Assembly: GCA_910583615.1 (NCBI GenBank)
Contig: CAJTXP010000024.1
Location: 1-56,075, forward strand
DNA length: 56,075 nucleotides
Reading direction: 5' to 3'
Origin: an uncultured Lachnospiraceae bacterium
GTDB lineage: Bacteria; Bacillota; Clostridia; Lachnospirales; Lachnospiraceae
Position 1 is the first letter of the stretch. Every line of letters begins with the position of its first letter. This document shows positions 44,427 to 52,981 of this stretch, piece by piece. The notes beneath the pieces are model-generated. The model did no database searches. It was not told the DNA's origin and worked only from the letters and a program-made list of their open reading frames with translations. The position numbers were made by a program, and so were the translations under genes.

Positions 44427-46372
44427 TAAGAAAATATAAAAATCTCTGTAAGCCGATCACCATCGGCAACGTGACGTTTCGGAACCGGATGTTCTCGGCG
44501 CCCATGAGCGGGGCGGAGATCACTCCGGAATGTACCATCGGATCAAAGTCCACGGCCTTCTATGAGCTGCGGGCAAAGGGCGGGGCCGCCGCAGTGACGG
44601 TCAGCGAGCTGATGGTTCATCCCCCCACAGACGCATCCCATGCGTATCATCTGAATACGCAGACCGTTGGCTCTGTGGCCAGCTTTACCTATACGGCGGA
44701 TGCCATCAAAAGGCACGGCGCGGTGCCCAGCGTGGAGCTGTCCCACTCCGGCCAGTATGCGGGTACCTATCTGCTGGACAAAAATAAAAAGGAATCCATG
44801 ACCCAGTACGGACCCAGCGAGGGGACAAGGCCGGACGGACTTCCGGTGACGCCCCTTACAAAAGAGCAGATTCAGGACATCGTACAGGCGTATTATGAAA
44901 ATGCAAAGCTGGCGAAGCTGTGCGGATATGAGATGATCATGGTTCACGGCGGACACGGCTGGCTGATCAATCAGTTCCTGTCCCCCTATTTTAATCATCG
45001 GACCGACGAGTACGGCGGATGCCTGGAGAATCGGGTGCGGCTGGCCAGAGAGGTGCTGCAGGCGGTCCGAAAAGCGGTGGGGCCGGGATTCCCCATTGAA
45101 TTCCGCATGAGCGGCTCAGAGATGTTTGAGGGCGGCTATGACCTCAGTGAAGGGGTAAAAATCGCCCAGGCGGTGGAGGACCTGGTGGACCTGATCCATG
45201 TCTCCGCCGGTTCCTACAAATTCGGCTTCTCCATCACTCACCCGTCCATGTTCCGGGATCACGGATGTAATGTCTTTCTGGCGGAGGAGATCAAAAAGCA
45301 TGTATCCAAACCGGTGGCGGCCATCGGCGGCCTCAACGATCCGGCCATGATGGACGAACTGATCGGTTCCGGGAAAGTGGATATTGTGGTCATGGGAAGG
45401 GCGCTGCTGGCAGATCCGGAACTTCCGTCGAAGGTGATGGAGAACCGGGAGGATGAGATCATAAGGTGCCTGCGCTGCTTTGTCTGCATGGCGGAGCGGG
45501 GAACGACCCAGACCAGGCGCTGTTCCGTCAATCCGCTGATCGGACGGGAGTGGGAAGGCATGGACCTGCAGCCGGCGAGAAAGAAACGGAAGGTTCTGAT
45601 CGTGGGCGGCGGCGTGGCCGGACTGGAGGCGGCAGTGACCGCCGCAAGAAGAGGACATCAGGTCATCCTGTGCGAGAAGAGCGACCGCCTGGGCGGTATC
45701 CTCAAATGCGAACAGGGTATTGATTTCAAACATGAGATGTACGAGCTTGGGGTGACGCTGGAGCATCTGGCGCGGCTGGAAGGCGTGGAGATCCGCACCG
45801 GTACGGAGGTGACGCCGGAGTATGCAGAAAAGGTCGGCGCGGATGCACTGATCATCGCCGTTGGTTCCGCGCCCATCGTGCCTCCGATCCCGGGGATCGA
45901 CGGAGAGCAGGTTGTGGTGGTAAACAACTACTATCTGGAAAAGGACAGGGTAAAAAGCGACGAGGTGATCGTCCTGGGAGGCGGTCTTGCAGGATGCGAG
46001 AGCGCGGTGCATCTGGCCAGAGAAGGAAAGAACGTCCATCTGGTGGAGATGCGCACAGAGCTGGCGCCGGATGCCAATATCCGTCACCGCCCCATTCTTC
46101 TGAAGGAACTGGAGGATCAGAAAGTCATCTGTCATATGGGTTATCAGGGACTGCGGGTCACCGAAGAAGGCGTCTGGTGCCGTGCCGGAGAAGAAGAAGT
46201 GCTGGTGCCGGGAGGCTCCGTGATCTGTGCAGTGGGCCAGAGAGCGAGAAAGGACATAGCAGAATCCCTTCTGGACTGCGCTCCGGTTGTCAAGCGAATC
46301 GGAGACTGTATCCGTCCGGCCAACATCTGCATGGCCGTCTATCAGGGGTACCACGCAGCCATGGATCTGTAA
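44423..46372 (+). CDS. old-yellow-enzyme family Fe-S flavoprotein (NADH:flavin oxidoreductase / dienoyl-CoA reductase-like)
   Basis: This 649-residue protein has an N-terminal FMN-binding TIM barrel (about 1-345; VELSHSGQYAGTYL, MVHGGHGWLINQFLSPYFNH, RTDEYGG), a [4Fe-4S] site with C349, C352, C355 and C367, and a C-terminal FAD/NAD(P)H region (VLIVGGGVAGLEAAVTAARR, then VIVLGGGLAGCESAVHLARE). This is the plan of 2,4-dienoyl-CoA reductase, trimethylamine dehydrogenase and the Bai oxidoreductases of bile-acid bacteria, which reduce activated C=C bonds. The substrate is not readable. It is co-translated with the NAT gene. Its FAD/Fe-S chain might alternatively supply electrons to corrinoid activation, which is speculation. 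Confidence 0.92.
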   Translation: MIRKYKNLCKPITIGNVTFRNRMFSAPMSGAEITPECTIGSKSTAFYELRAKGGAAAVTVSELMVHPPTDASHAYHLNTQTVGSVASFTYTADAIKRHGAVPSVELSHSGQYAGTYLLDKNKKESMTQYGPSEGTRPDGLPVTPLTKEQIQDIVQAYYENAKLAKLCGYEMIMVHGGHGWLINQFLSPYFNHRTDEYGGCLENRVRLAREVLQAVRKAVGPGFPIEFRMSGSEMFEGGYDLSEGVKIAQAVEDLVDLIHVSAGSYKFGFSITHPSMFRDHGCNVFLAEEIKKHVSKPVAAIGGLNDPAMMDELIGSGKVDIVVMGRALLADPELPSKVMENREDEIIRCLRCFVCMAERGTTQTRRCSVNPLIGREWEGMDLQPARKKRKVLIVGGGVAGLEAAVTAARRGHQVILCEKSDRLGGILKCEQGIDFKHEMYELGVTLEHLARLEGVEIRTGTEVTPEYAEKVGADALIIAVGSAPIVPPIPGIDGEQVVVVNNYYLEKDRVKSDEVIVLGGGLAGCESAVHLAREGKNVHLVEMRTELAPDANIRHRPILLKELEDQKVICHMGYQGLRVTEEGVWCRAGEEEVLVPGGSVICAVGQRARKDIAESLLDCAPVVKRIGDCIRPANICMAVYQGYHAAMDL

Positions 46373-46376
46373 AATT

Positions 46377-46611
46377 GCGGAACTGAAATAAAAAAACAGC
46401 ATCTGCCCGAAAGGAGCCCCGGAAGGATTTTGCGGAACGAAGAGAGGGAAAATGCTTCCAGACGCTGGGGCGGAGTGAGGTCAGATGCGGAACTGAAATA
46501 AGAAAAACAGCATCTGCCCGAAAGGAGCCCCGGAAGGATTTTACGGAACGAAGTGAGGGAAAATGCTTCCAGACGCTGGGGCGGAGTGAGGCAGATGCGG
46601 AACTATAAATA
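46377..46611 (+). repeat. tandem structured repeat, two ~110-bp copies
   Basis: Copy A (46377-46486) and copy B (46487-46597) are nearly identical. Each folds as nested stems; in B these are GCATCTGCC/GGCAGATGC (46510-46518/46590-46598), GCCCC/GGGGC (46527-46531/46578-46582) and GGAAGGATTTT/AAAATGCTTCC (46532-46542/46560-46570). The outer stem is closed across a purine-rich internal loop (CGAAAGGA facing GGAGTGA). In copy A a T is inserted in the outer stem. The element ends 13 nt before the yjiH-type Shine-Dalgarno region. A collapsed form lies at 51033-51070. It may be a regulatory RNA, a processing site or a small non-autonomous mobile repeat. Confidence 0.8.
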
Positions 46612-46623
46612 GAAAGGGTATAT

Positions 46624-48048
46624 ATGAAGCAGTATAAAACGTCTTCCTGGATCAAGTTCCTCCTGTTCTCGCTGGTCGGCATCTACGTGTTTTTTATCAA
46701 TTTCTATGTGCCGGAGTATCAGATCGTCCTTGGTTCCTGGGAGTGGGGAACGGTGGCAGGGCAGTCCAACGTGCTGGTCTCGCACTTCACCAATCTGGTA
46801 AAAGCCGCCTTGTTTACCGGAAACTTTCACGCCATGCCCTTTGTCGTGTGGCTGATCGGCGTCTACAGCATCGTGGATCTCTTTTTGCTGAGGCCCGGTA
46901 AATTCTGGCATACGACGAGGGTGGCCGCCGTCTTTGCGGTGTTTAAGGTGGTGGGCTTTGTGCTTCTGTGCTTTGCCGTGATCCAGCTGTATCTGGGATG
47001 GAATCCCTTCTTTATGGACTGGTTCTTCCATCCGGTGGCGTCTCTGGGAGAGAAAAGCATCTGTGCGTTCATCATGAACAATATCCTGGTGACCATCTGC
47101 ATCTCCATCCCGGCGGCTTCGCTCTTTCTGCCGCTTCTGGTGGACTATGGTCTGGTGGACTTTGTAGGCGTGCTGGTGCGTCCCATCATGCGCCCGGTCT
47201 TCCGGCTTCCGGGCCGGGCGGCCGTGATTATGGTCTCCGCCTTTCTGGGGAATTTCTCCGTGGGGCATATCGCGGTCAACGACCAGTACAAGACCGGGCG
47301 GATGACCGAGCGGGAAGCCGTGGTGATCGGGACCAGCTTTTCCACCGTGTCCGTGGGCTTTCTGCTGGTGCTGGCCAACAATACGGGGCTGAACGAGCGG
47401 GGATACTGGAATCTGTATTTCTGGACGGCCTTTCTGATCACCCTGCTGGTGAGCCTGATCGGTGTGCGGATCTATCCGCTGAGACAGATTGCGGATGCTT
47501 TTTGTCCGGGGGCGGAGCCAAAGCCGGAGCTTCCGATTCGGGAGCAGCTGTTCCGGGTGGCGGGGGAAGAGGCTCTGAAGACAGCCGAGAACCAGGAATC
47601 CCTGGGCAGAAGGATTGCCTATATCATGAAGGAGACCATCGGAGTGCTTGGGACGGTGGCCTCCGGGACGGCCTTCTTTGCCACAGCAGGCGTGCTTCTG
47701 TATACCTATACGCCGCTGGTCCGGTGGGTCGGATACATTTTCTACCCGTTTATGCAGATCTCCATCCCGGCAGAGGAAGCGGTGACGGCCTGTACCGGCG
47801 CGGCGGTGTCCTTTATCGAGGTGACGATCCCGGCGCTTCTGGTCACGGTGGGAGAGTGGAGTCTGCGGACCCGCTATATGATGGCGGTGGTGCCCGTGAC
47901 TTCGATTATCTTTCTGGCCAGCTTCGTGCCCTGTCTGATGGCCACGGACATACCGGTGAGCTTCAAGGATATGGTGATCGTATGGCTGGAGCGGATGCTG
48001 CTCTCGGTGGTGATCACGGGGATCTTCGCAATCCTGCTGTTTCCGTGA
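46624..48048 (+). CDS. YjiH-family membrane protein (nucleoside-recognition/GATE domain)
   Basis: The 474-residue product is a multi-spanning membrane protein of the YjiH type, with two GATE-like halves (VLVRPIMRPVFRLPGRAAVI, FLGNFSVGHIAVNDQYKTGR, FYPFMQISIPAEEAVTACTG). Members are thought to be transporters, though none is clearly characterised. AAAGGG lies 5 nt before the ATG, just after the tandem structured repeat. The RACo gene follows by 63 nt. In this setting it may import the methylated substrate or export a product, which is inference. Confidence 0.85.
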   Translation: MKQYKTSSWIKFLLFSLVGIYVFFINFYVPEYQIVLGSWEWGTVAGQSNVLVSHFTNLVKAALFTGNFHAMPFVVWLIGVYSIVDLFLLRPGKFWHTTRVAAVFAVFKVVGFVLLCFAVIQLYLGWNPFFMDWFFHPVASLGEKSICAFIMNNILVTICISIPAASLFLPLLVDYGLVDFVGVLVRPIMRPVFRLPGRAAVIMVSAFLGNFSVGHIAVNDQYKTGRMTEREAVVIGTSFSTVSVGFLLVLANNTGLNERGYWNLYFWTAFLITLLVSLIGVRIYPLRQIADAFCPGAEPKPELPIREQLFRVAGEEALKTAENQESLGRRIAYIMKETIGVLGTVASGTAFFATAGVLLYTYTPLVRWVGYIFYPFMQISIPAEEAVTACTGAAVSFIEVTIPALLVTVGEWSLRTRYMMAVVPVTSIIFLASFVPCLMATDIPVSFKDMVIVWLERMLLSVVITGIFAILLFP

Positions 48049-48111
48049 TTCTACAGGCGGCTGGAAAGCAGCTGTTGCAGATAACAATGTGTCAAAAAAT
48101 GGGGAACAGGT

Positions 48112-49341
48112 ATGAAGAAAGCTCAGATTCCTTATATCAGTCAGGAGATATTGGAAGACGTAAAAAGGCCCCTGCTGGCAGCCGTGGATCTGGGTTCCAC
48201 ATCCATCGTCGCGTATCTGATGGACGGTCTGACCGGCCGGCAGCTGTCCGTCAGAAGCATGCTGAACCCGCAGAAAAAATACGGGGCGGATGTGGTCACA
48301 CGGAGCAGCTACGCGCTGGAACACGGGGCCGGGATCTTAAGCGGCTGTGCCGCTGAAGCGGTAAATCATCTGCTTCGGGAGGCGGCCCGGGAATGTCAGA
48401 GAAGCAGCGAGGATATCGTCCGTATCGTCATGGTGGGAAATACATGCATGCACCATCTCTTTCTCAATATTCCGACGGATACTCTGGTGGTGGCGCCCCA
48501 TGAACCGAAGGTAAAAGAGGCCGTAAAAAGAAATGCGCTGGATTATGGACTTCTGGTCCATCCGTCTGCCGAGCTCTGGTGGCTTCCCAACATCGGAGGT
48601 TTTGTGGGGGCTGATACGGTGGGCTGCATCCTGGCTTCCGGCGTTCACGAGCAGGAGGAGCTGGTGCTTCTGGTGGATATCGGGACCAATGCAGAGCTGG
48701 TGCTGGGCAACCGCCGAAGGCGGATCGCCTGCTCCACGGCTGCCGGTCCTGCCTTTGAGGGGGTGAAGACTTCCTGCGGCATGCGCAGCAGCGACGGCGC
48801 CATCGATCATGTGACAGAGGAAGGCGGGAGGCTTCTCTATCATGTGATCGGGGAGACGGAACCTGTGGGGATCTGCGGTTCGGGACTTCTGGACGCAGCG
48901 GCCTGCCTTCTGAAGACGGGATTTATGGATGAGAGCGGACGGATGGAAAAAACCTGGCATTTTACACCAAAAGTGGGGGTTTCCCAGAAGGATATCCGGG
49001 AGCTGCAGCTTGCCAAGGCCGCCATCGCCGCGGGGATCCGCCTGCTGTGCAGCCGCTATGGGGCGGAATTTTCCGATATCCGGGAAGTACAGCTGGCCGG
49101 GGCCTTCGGGAGCTATATGGATCCTGCCAGCGCCTGTGCGGTCGGCCTGTTTCCTTCGGAACTGGAACATAAGATCCGGCCCATAGGGAACGCGGCGGGA
49201 GAGGGGGCGCGAAGAGCTGCCCTGTATGTGGAGGAATATGAGGTCTGCAGCCGTCTGGCGGAAGAGACAGAATTTCTGGAGCTGGCAGGGGACAGAGAAT
49301 TTTCGGACGCCTTTATGGAAGAGCTGCCATTCCCGGTATAG
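48112..49341 (+). CDS. RACo-like corrinoid activation protein lacking the ferredoxin domain
   Basis: This 409-residue protein covers only the ATPase part of RACo-type activators (AAVDLGSTSIVAYLMDG, MVGNTCMHHLFL, LLVDIGTNAELVLGNRR, CSTAAGPAFEGVK, CGSGLLDAAAC, GAFGSYMDPASA). The 130-150 residues with the [2Fe-2S] cluster present in its paralogue at 5384-7114 are missing, and the start (MKKAQIPYISQEILEDVKRP) is a natural one with GGGGAACAGG upstream. It would need an outside electron donor. It is the only activator close to the corrinoid protein (51926) and methyl-THF transferase (51084). A PucR gene faces it, ending 4 nt away. Confidence 0.9.
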   Translation: MKKAQIPYISQEILEDVKRPLLAAVDLGSTSIVAYLMDGLTGRQLSVRSMLNPQKKYGADVVTRSSYALEHGAGILSGCAAEAVNHLLREAARECQRSSEDIVRIVMVGNTCMHHLFLNIPTDTLVVAPHEPKVKEAVKRNALDYGLLVHPSAELWWLPNIGGFVGADTVGCILASGVHEQEELVLLVDIGTNAELVLGNRRRRIACSTAAGPAFEGVKTSCGMRSSDGAIDHVTEEGGRLLYHVIGETEPVGICGSGLLDAAACLLKTGFMDESGRMEKTWHFTPKVGVSQKDIRELQLAKAAIAAGIRLLCSRYGAEFSDIREVQLAGAFGSYMDPASACAVGLFPSELEHKIRPIGNAAGEGARRAALYVEEYEVCSRLAEETEFLELAGDREFSDAFMEELPFPV

Positions 49342-49345
49342 AGCA

Positions 49346-50875
49346 CTAGTGCCGCTCTTCCATGTCGATCAGATAGAAGGACAGCAGCAGATAGAGCAGC
49401 TCCTGAGGATCAGAGAAATCAGTCTTCAGGATATGCCGGATCTTGTCCAGCCGGTATAAAAGGGTGCTTCGGTGGATGAACAGGGCCTCTGAAGTACGGG
49501 CGATGCTCTGATGCAGCTCCAGGTAGCAGCGGGCAGTCTGGTACAGCTCCGTATGGTTGGCCTCATCCTCATATTTCAGCTCCAGAAGCCGCTCGTGACA
49601 GATCATATAGGCCGGAAGCTTTCGGGTTGCCTGCTCGTAGATGTAGTACATGGCGATCTCGTTGAACTGATGGATCCAGCGGGAAGGATTCTGACGGGTT
49701 CCCACCTGGAGAGCAGTGGAAGCCTGGACATACTGCCGGTAAAAGTTAAAATGTCCCAGCATGCTCCGGCTGTACCCGGCGGTCAGAAGGCTGTCCCGGA
49801 TAAAGCCCGCCAGCTTCTGATGGATCTGATCCTGATCCAGAGGACAGAGGGACAGATTGATAAATATGACCGCGTTCCCCTGGTGTTCCACCGCGCAGGA
49901 GCCGGGGATGATCTCTTCCACATAGCTGCAGATGGAGCGCAAGGTAAGATTTTTCGTATCCAGAATGCTTACGTTGATCAGGACGCACAGATAGTGGTGG
50001 GAGGAAAACCATCCGGAAGCATCCAGCTGGCGGCTGATTTCCACGTAGTCCGCGCTGGGCGTGGTAAGGAGCGTCAGAAAGATCTGATGGAGCTTGTAGG
50101 AACTGTCGCGGCTCTGCACCACATTGGTGGAGAGGGCGTGGGAGATCATTTTCGCCAGATATTCCAGCAGAAATCCGAAGGTGTCGTCAAGGGGGACTTC
50201 TCCCTCGGAGATCATCAGCCGGAAGACGGTCTTTCCGGCTCTTGGGATATTGACGCAGAGCTTCGGCGTGGCCACCTGATTGCCGGGATAATAGAAGTAT
50301 CCGGTCCGGTCAAAAGACTCCTCATAGTAGACATCCTGCTTGAGGGCGTTGACGATAGGCTGCGTGGATTCGGTGGAGCCGAGAACCGAGTTCTTGAGCT
50401 TTCCGTAGGTGAGCTTTTTGGATGCGATGATCGAGAAATCCTTGCCGGCCACCATCATGGGATTGGGGATCACCGGGTCGGTCAGATCCAGAAGCTTCTG
50501 GATGGATCCGTTGGACAGCCGGGAATCCATCAGACTCTGATTCCAGCGGTCATAACGGTTGTAGAGCTCCTGCAGAAAGGACAGCAGTTCTCCCGCTGTG
50601 ACCGTCTCCGGAAGGAAACAGTAGCTTGGCTTGCAGGACTCGGACAGATGGGCGCACCGGCCGGTGAACAGGATCATATTTTTAGACAGGCGTCGCACCG
50701 GCAGAGACAGTTCCGGGTTGTCAATCAGGTAGATGATCCCGTCGTCGGGAAGGAGCGTTCCTTCGTAGTTGATGGGATATTTCAAGATCGGATCCCGGGA
50801 AAGCCAGGAAGAGACGACGGTCTCCGGATATTGTTTCTGAAGATGCCAGGCGATCAATAAAGCGCTCAGATACAT
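49346..50875 (-). CDS. PucR-family transcriptional regulator
   Basis: This 509-residue regulator parallels the one at 39277: sensor-like N-terminal half, middle region, and C-terminal PucR helix-turn-helix (YLELHQSIARTSEALFIHRS, TLLYRLDKIRHILKTDF). The start ATG 50875 was chosen because AGGAG lies 8 nt upstream; a GTG three codons earlier would overlap that site. It is divergent from the methyl-THF transferase and corrinoid protein genes and convergent with the RACo gene, so it most likely controls this half of the demethylase region. Confidence 0.9.
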   Translation of the reverse strand: MYLSALLIAWHLQKQYPETVVSSWLSRDPILKYPINYEGTLLPDDGIIYLIDNPELSLPVRRLSKNMILFTGRCAHLSESCKPSYCFLPETVTAGELLSFLQELYNRYDRWNQSLMDSRLSNGSIQKLLDLTDPVIPNPMMVAGKDFSIIASKKLTYGKLKNSVLGSTESTQPIVNALKQDVYYEESFDRTGYFYYPGNQVATPKLCVNIPRAGKTVFRLMISEGEVPLDDTFGFLLEYLAKMISHALSTNVVQSRDSSYKLHQIFLTLLTTPSADYVEISRQLDASGWFSSHHYLCVLINVSILDTKNLTLRSICSYVEEIIPGSCAVEHQGNAVIFINLSLCPLDQDQIHQKLAGFIRDSLLTAGYSRSMLGHFNFYRQYVQASTALQVGTRQNPSRWIHQFNEIAMYYIYEQATRKLPAYMICHERLLELKYEDEANHTELYQTARCYLELHQSIARTSEALFIHRSTLLYRLDKIRHILKTDFSDPQELLYLLLSFYLIDMEERH

Positions 50876-50931
50876 AGCGGTCACTCCTTTTCCTGAATAT
50901 TATACAATGAAAAACAGGGGCGCGCAATCTG

Positions 50932-50951
50932 TCCTATAAAATGTAGGAAAT
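50932..50951 (+). promoter_or_regulatory. candidate operator with TCCTA/TAGGA inverted repeat
   Basis: TCCTA (50932-50936) and TAGGA (50944-50948) are inverted around 7 nt in the divergent region between the PucR gene and the methyl-THF transferase gene. A second small palindrome, TGGCGATAGTGCCA, is at 50975-50988. Confidence 0.3.
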
Positions 50952-51032
50952 CAAGTGCTCAAAATCAACATTTCTGGCGATAGTGCCAAAAGGCCGTCTG
51001 TGTTACACTTTATATTAAAGAAAGACGGGAAA

Positions 51033-51070
51033 AAACAGCATCTGGAAGGGCAGATGCGGAACTATAAATA
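51033..51070 (+). repeat. short form of the structured repeat, leader hairpin
   Basis: AACAGCATCTG and GGCAGATGCGGAACTATAAA match the two ends of repeat copy B (46506-46516 and 46590-46609) but only GAAGGG lies between the stem arms. The result is a 7-bp hairpin (51038-51044/51051-51057) ending just before the Shine-Dalgarno site of the methyl-THF transferase gene. Confidence 0.75.
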
Positions 51071-51083
51071 AGGAGGAACAAAG

Positions 51084-51887
51084 ATGATCATCATCGGTGA
51101 AAAAATCAACGGCTCCATCCCGGCGGTGGCGGAAGCCATCGCAAAGCGGGACGCGGAGTTCATCAAGGAGCGGGCAAGGATCCAGACGGAGGCAGGAGCA
51201 ACCTATCTGGACTGCTGTGCGTCGGTTCCGGAGGCGGAGGAAGTGGAGACCTTAAAGTGGATGATTGACTGCATCCAGGAGGTCAGCGATCTTCCCATCG
51301 CAGTGGACAGCCCCAGCGCGGACGTGATCGCGCAGGTATTTCCGTACTGTAAGAGGCCGGGTCTGATCAATTCCGTGTCCGGTGAGGGCGGCAAGGTCGA
51401 CAAGCTGTTCCCGCTGATCGCGGATACCAAATGGGAGGTTATCTGCCTTCTGTCCGATGACAGCGGAATCCCCAAATGCGCGGCGGACCGTCTGAAGGTC
51501 TTTGACTATATCATCTCCAAGGCGAAGGAATACGGCATCGCACCGAACCGCCTGCACATTGATCCCCTGGTGGAGATGCTCTGCACATCGGAAGACGGTA
51601 TTGCCATGAATGTGGAAGTGATCAGCACCATCCGGGCCAAATATCCGGATATCCATATTACGGCTGCAGTCAGCAATATTTCCTTTAATCTTCCGGTGAG
51701 AAAGATGATCAATCTGGGCTTCACCGTGCTGGCCATGAACGCAGGACTGGACAGCGCGATCCTGGACCCCACCAACCGGGATATGATGGGCGTGATCTAT
51801 GCGACGGAAGCGCTCCTTGGACAGGATGATTACTGTATGGAATACATCAGCGCGTATCGGGAAGGAATCTTCGGACCGAAAAAATAA
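51084..51887 (+). CDS. methyltetrahydrofolate:corrinoid methyltransferase (MT2)
   Basis: The 267-residue product is a pterin-binding TIM-barrel protein (DHPS-like) of the AcsE/MtvA type: IIGEKINGSIPAVAEAIAKR, GATYLDCCASVPEAEEVETL, DLPIAVDSPSADVIAQVF, PGLINSVSGEGGK and AAVSNISFNLPVRKMINLGF. It would move the methyl group from the methylated corrinoid protein to tetrahydrofolate. GGAGG precedes the ATG by 8 nt and the short structured hairpin lies just before that. The corrinoid protein gene follows by 38 nt. Together with the URO-D protein and RACo it completes a four-component demethylase. Confidence 0.92.
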   Translation: MIIIGEKINGSIPAVAEAIAKRDAEFIKERARIQTEAGATYLDCCASVPEAEEVETLKWMIDCIQEVSDLPIAVDSPSADVIAQVFPYCKRPGLINSVSGEGGKVDKLFPLIADTKWEVICLLSDDSGIPKCAADRLKVFDYIISKAKEYGIAPNRLHIDPLVEMLCTSEDGIAMNVEVISTIRAKYPDIHITAAVSNISFNLPVRKMINLGFTVLAMNAGLDSAILDPTNRDMMGVIYATEALLGQDDYCMEYISAYREGIFGPKK

Positions 51888-51925
51888 GCTGCAATAAAAA
51901 TTTAAAAAAATGGAGGAGAAGAAAA

Positions 51926-52561
51926 ATGGCAGGAATTCAGGAAGTACATGAGTTGGTAGCAAAGGGCAAGGCAAAACTGATCGCGGCGGCAGTCCAGGAA
52001 GCATTGGATGCAGGATGTGATCCCACCGATATCCTTAATAAGGGTATGATCTCCGCTATGGATGAAGTGGGCGCAAAGTTCAAATCCGGTGAGATCTTCG
52101 TGCCGGAGATGCTGGTGGCTGCACGGGCCATGAAGAAAGGCGTAGAGGTATTAAAGCCCCATCTGGCATCCGGCGTGGCAGGCGCAGCAGGCAAAGTCGT
52201 CATCGGAACCGTGGCAGGCGATCTGCATGATATCGGCAAGAATCTGGTATCCATGATGCTGGAGTCCGCAGGCTTCGAGGTCATCGACCTGGGCGTGGAT
52301 GTGGCCAAAGAAAAATTCGTAGAGGCAGTGGAGGCGAATCCGGATGTGAAGATCGTCTGCTGTTCCGCGCTTCTGACCACCACCATGCCGTCCCTGAAGG
52401 ATACCGTTACCCTGTTAAATGGAGCGCCTTTCCGCTCCAACATTAAAATCATGGTAGGCGGAGCGCCGATCACGCAGGCATTTGCAGACGAGATCGGAGC
52501 GGATGCATATACAGAAGATGCTGCTTCCTGCGCGCAGAGGGCAAAGGAACTGGTAGCTTAG
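51926..52561 (+). CDS. corrinoid (B12-binding) protein of the methyltransferase system
   Basis: This 211-residue protein has an N-terminal helical cap (about 1-85; AGCDPTDILNKGMISAMDEV, GEIFVPEMLVAARAMKKG) and a C-terminal Rossmann-like cobalamin domain. The base-off ligand motif DLHDIG (Asp99-x-His101-xx-Gly104) and the later VVCCS/GGAPI segments (CCSALLTTTM, VGGAPITQAF) are visible. It carries the methyl group between MT1 and MT2. GGAGG precedes the start. It is transcribed with the MT2 gene and followed by a terminator. Confidence 0.95.
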   Translation: MAGIQEVHELVAKGKAKLIAAAVQEALDAGCDPTDILNKGMISAMDEVGAKFKSGEIFVPEMLVAARAMKKGVEVLKPHLASGVAGAAGKVVIGTVAGDLHDIGKNLVSMMLESAGFEVIDLGVDVAKEKFVEAVEANPDVKIVCCSALLTTTMPSLKDTVTLLNGAPFRSNIKIMVGGAPITQAFADEIGADAYTEDAASCAQRAKELVA

Positions 52562-52623
52562 CATATTTCATTTTGTTCCGGCAGCAGCTGGACGAAAGAA
52601 GAATAACAGGTCAGAATATCAGA

Positions 52624-52659
52624 AAATCCATCAGCTTTATGCCAGGCTGGTGGATTTTT
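52624..52659 (+). terminator. terminator after the corrinoid protein gene
   Basis: AAATCCATCAGC and GCTGGTGGATTT form a 12-bp stem with one G-T pair and a 10-nt loop, followed by five T. Confidence 0.85.
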
Positions 52660-52925
52660 GCATATGGTTGTTTTACTGTGCTGAAATCAGGCCCATAAAA
52701 CGGGCACGGCGGGTAATATAGCCAGGAGCAGTCTGGATACCTGCGAGGGTGCACGATGGTCCGCTTACATTTCGTCGGGTATGAAAATGATGCTCTGCAG
52801 TTTTGATAATCAGGAACTGCGTTGGGCCCGTTGATCTGCGAAAATACACCATCAGGGAGGCATGGAACAGCATGGAATTTAAAGCGTTTCGGAATTATTT
52901 CAGAACAGCAGGGCCGGCAGCGCCC
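52660..52925. other. no recognised gene
   Basis: Short frames are open on both strands but none shows a family or a ribosome-binding site. The stretch ends at the duplicated promoter of the next relic and is probably decayed coding DNA. Confidence 0.4.
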
Positions 52926-52954
52926 TTGTTGGAAATATCCGAATGTGTTATACT
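52926..52954 (+). promoter_or_regulatory. second copy of the AAA-ATPase-family promoter
   Basis: TTGTTG and TATACT lie 17 bp apart, as at 34646-34674; the surrounding DNA through GCAGGAGGT is closely similar. Confidence 0.7.
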
Positions 52955-52981
52955 GTAAAACAACGGAGCACAAAAAAGCGG

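Noticed and set aside
46377..46611. CRISPR array
   Set aside because: Only two long copies with no spacers of constant length and no cas genes; each copy folds as one long hairpin.
46603..48324. 573-codon open frame on the minus strand
   Set aside because: It is the antisense of the YjiH and RACo genes, with low-complexity His/Arg/Gln composition and no ribosome-binding site.
49511..50860. 449-codon open frame on the plus strand
   Set aside because: Antisense of the PucR regulator, which shows its full domain order on the minus strand.
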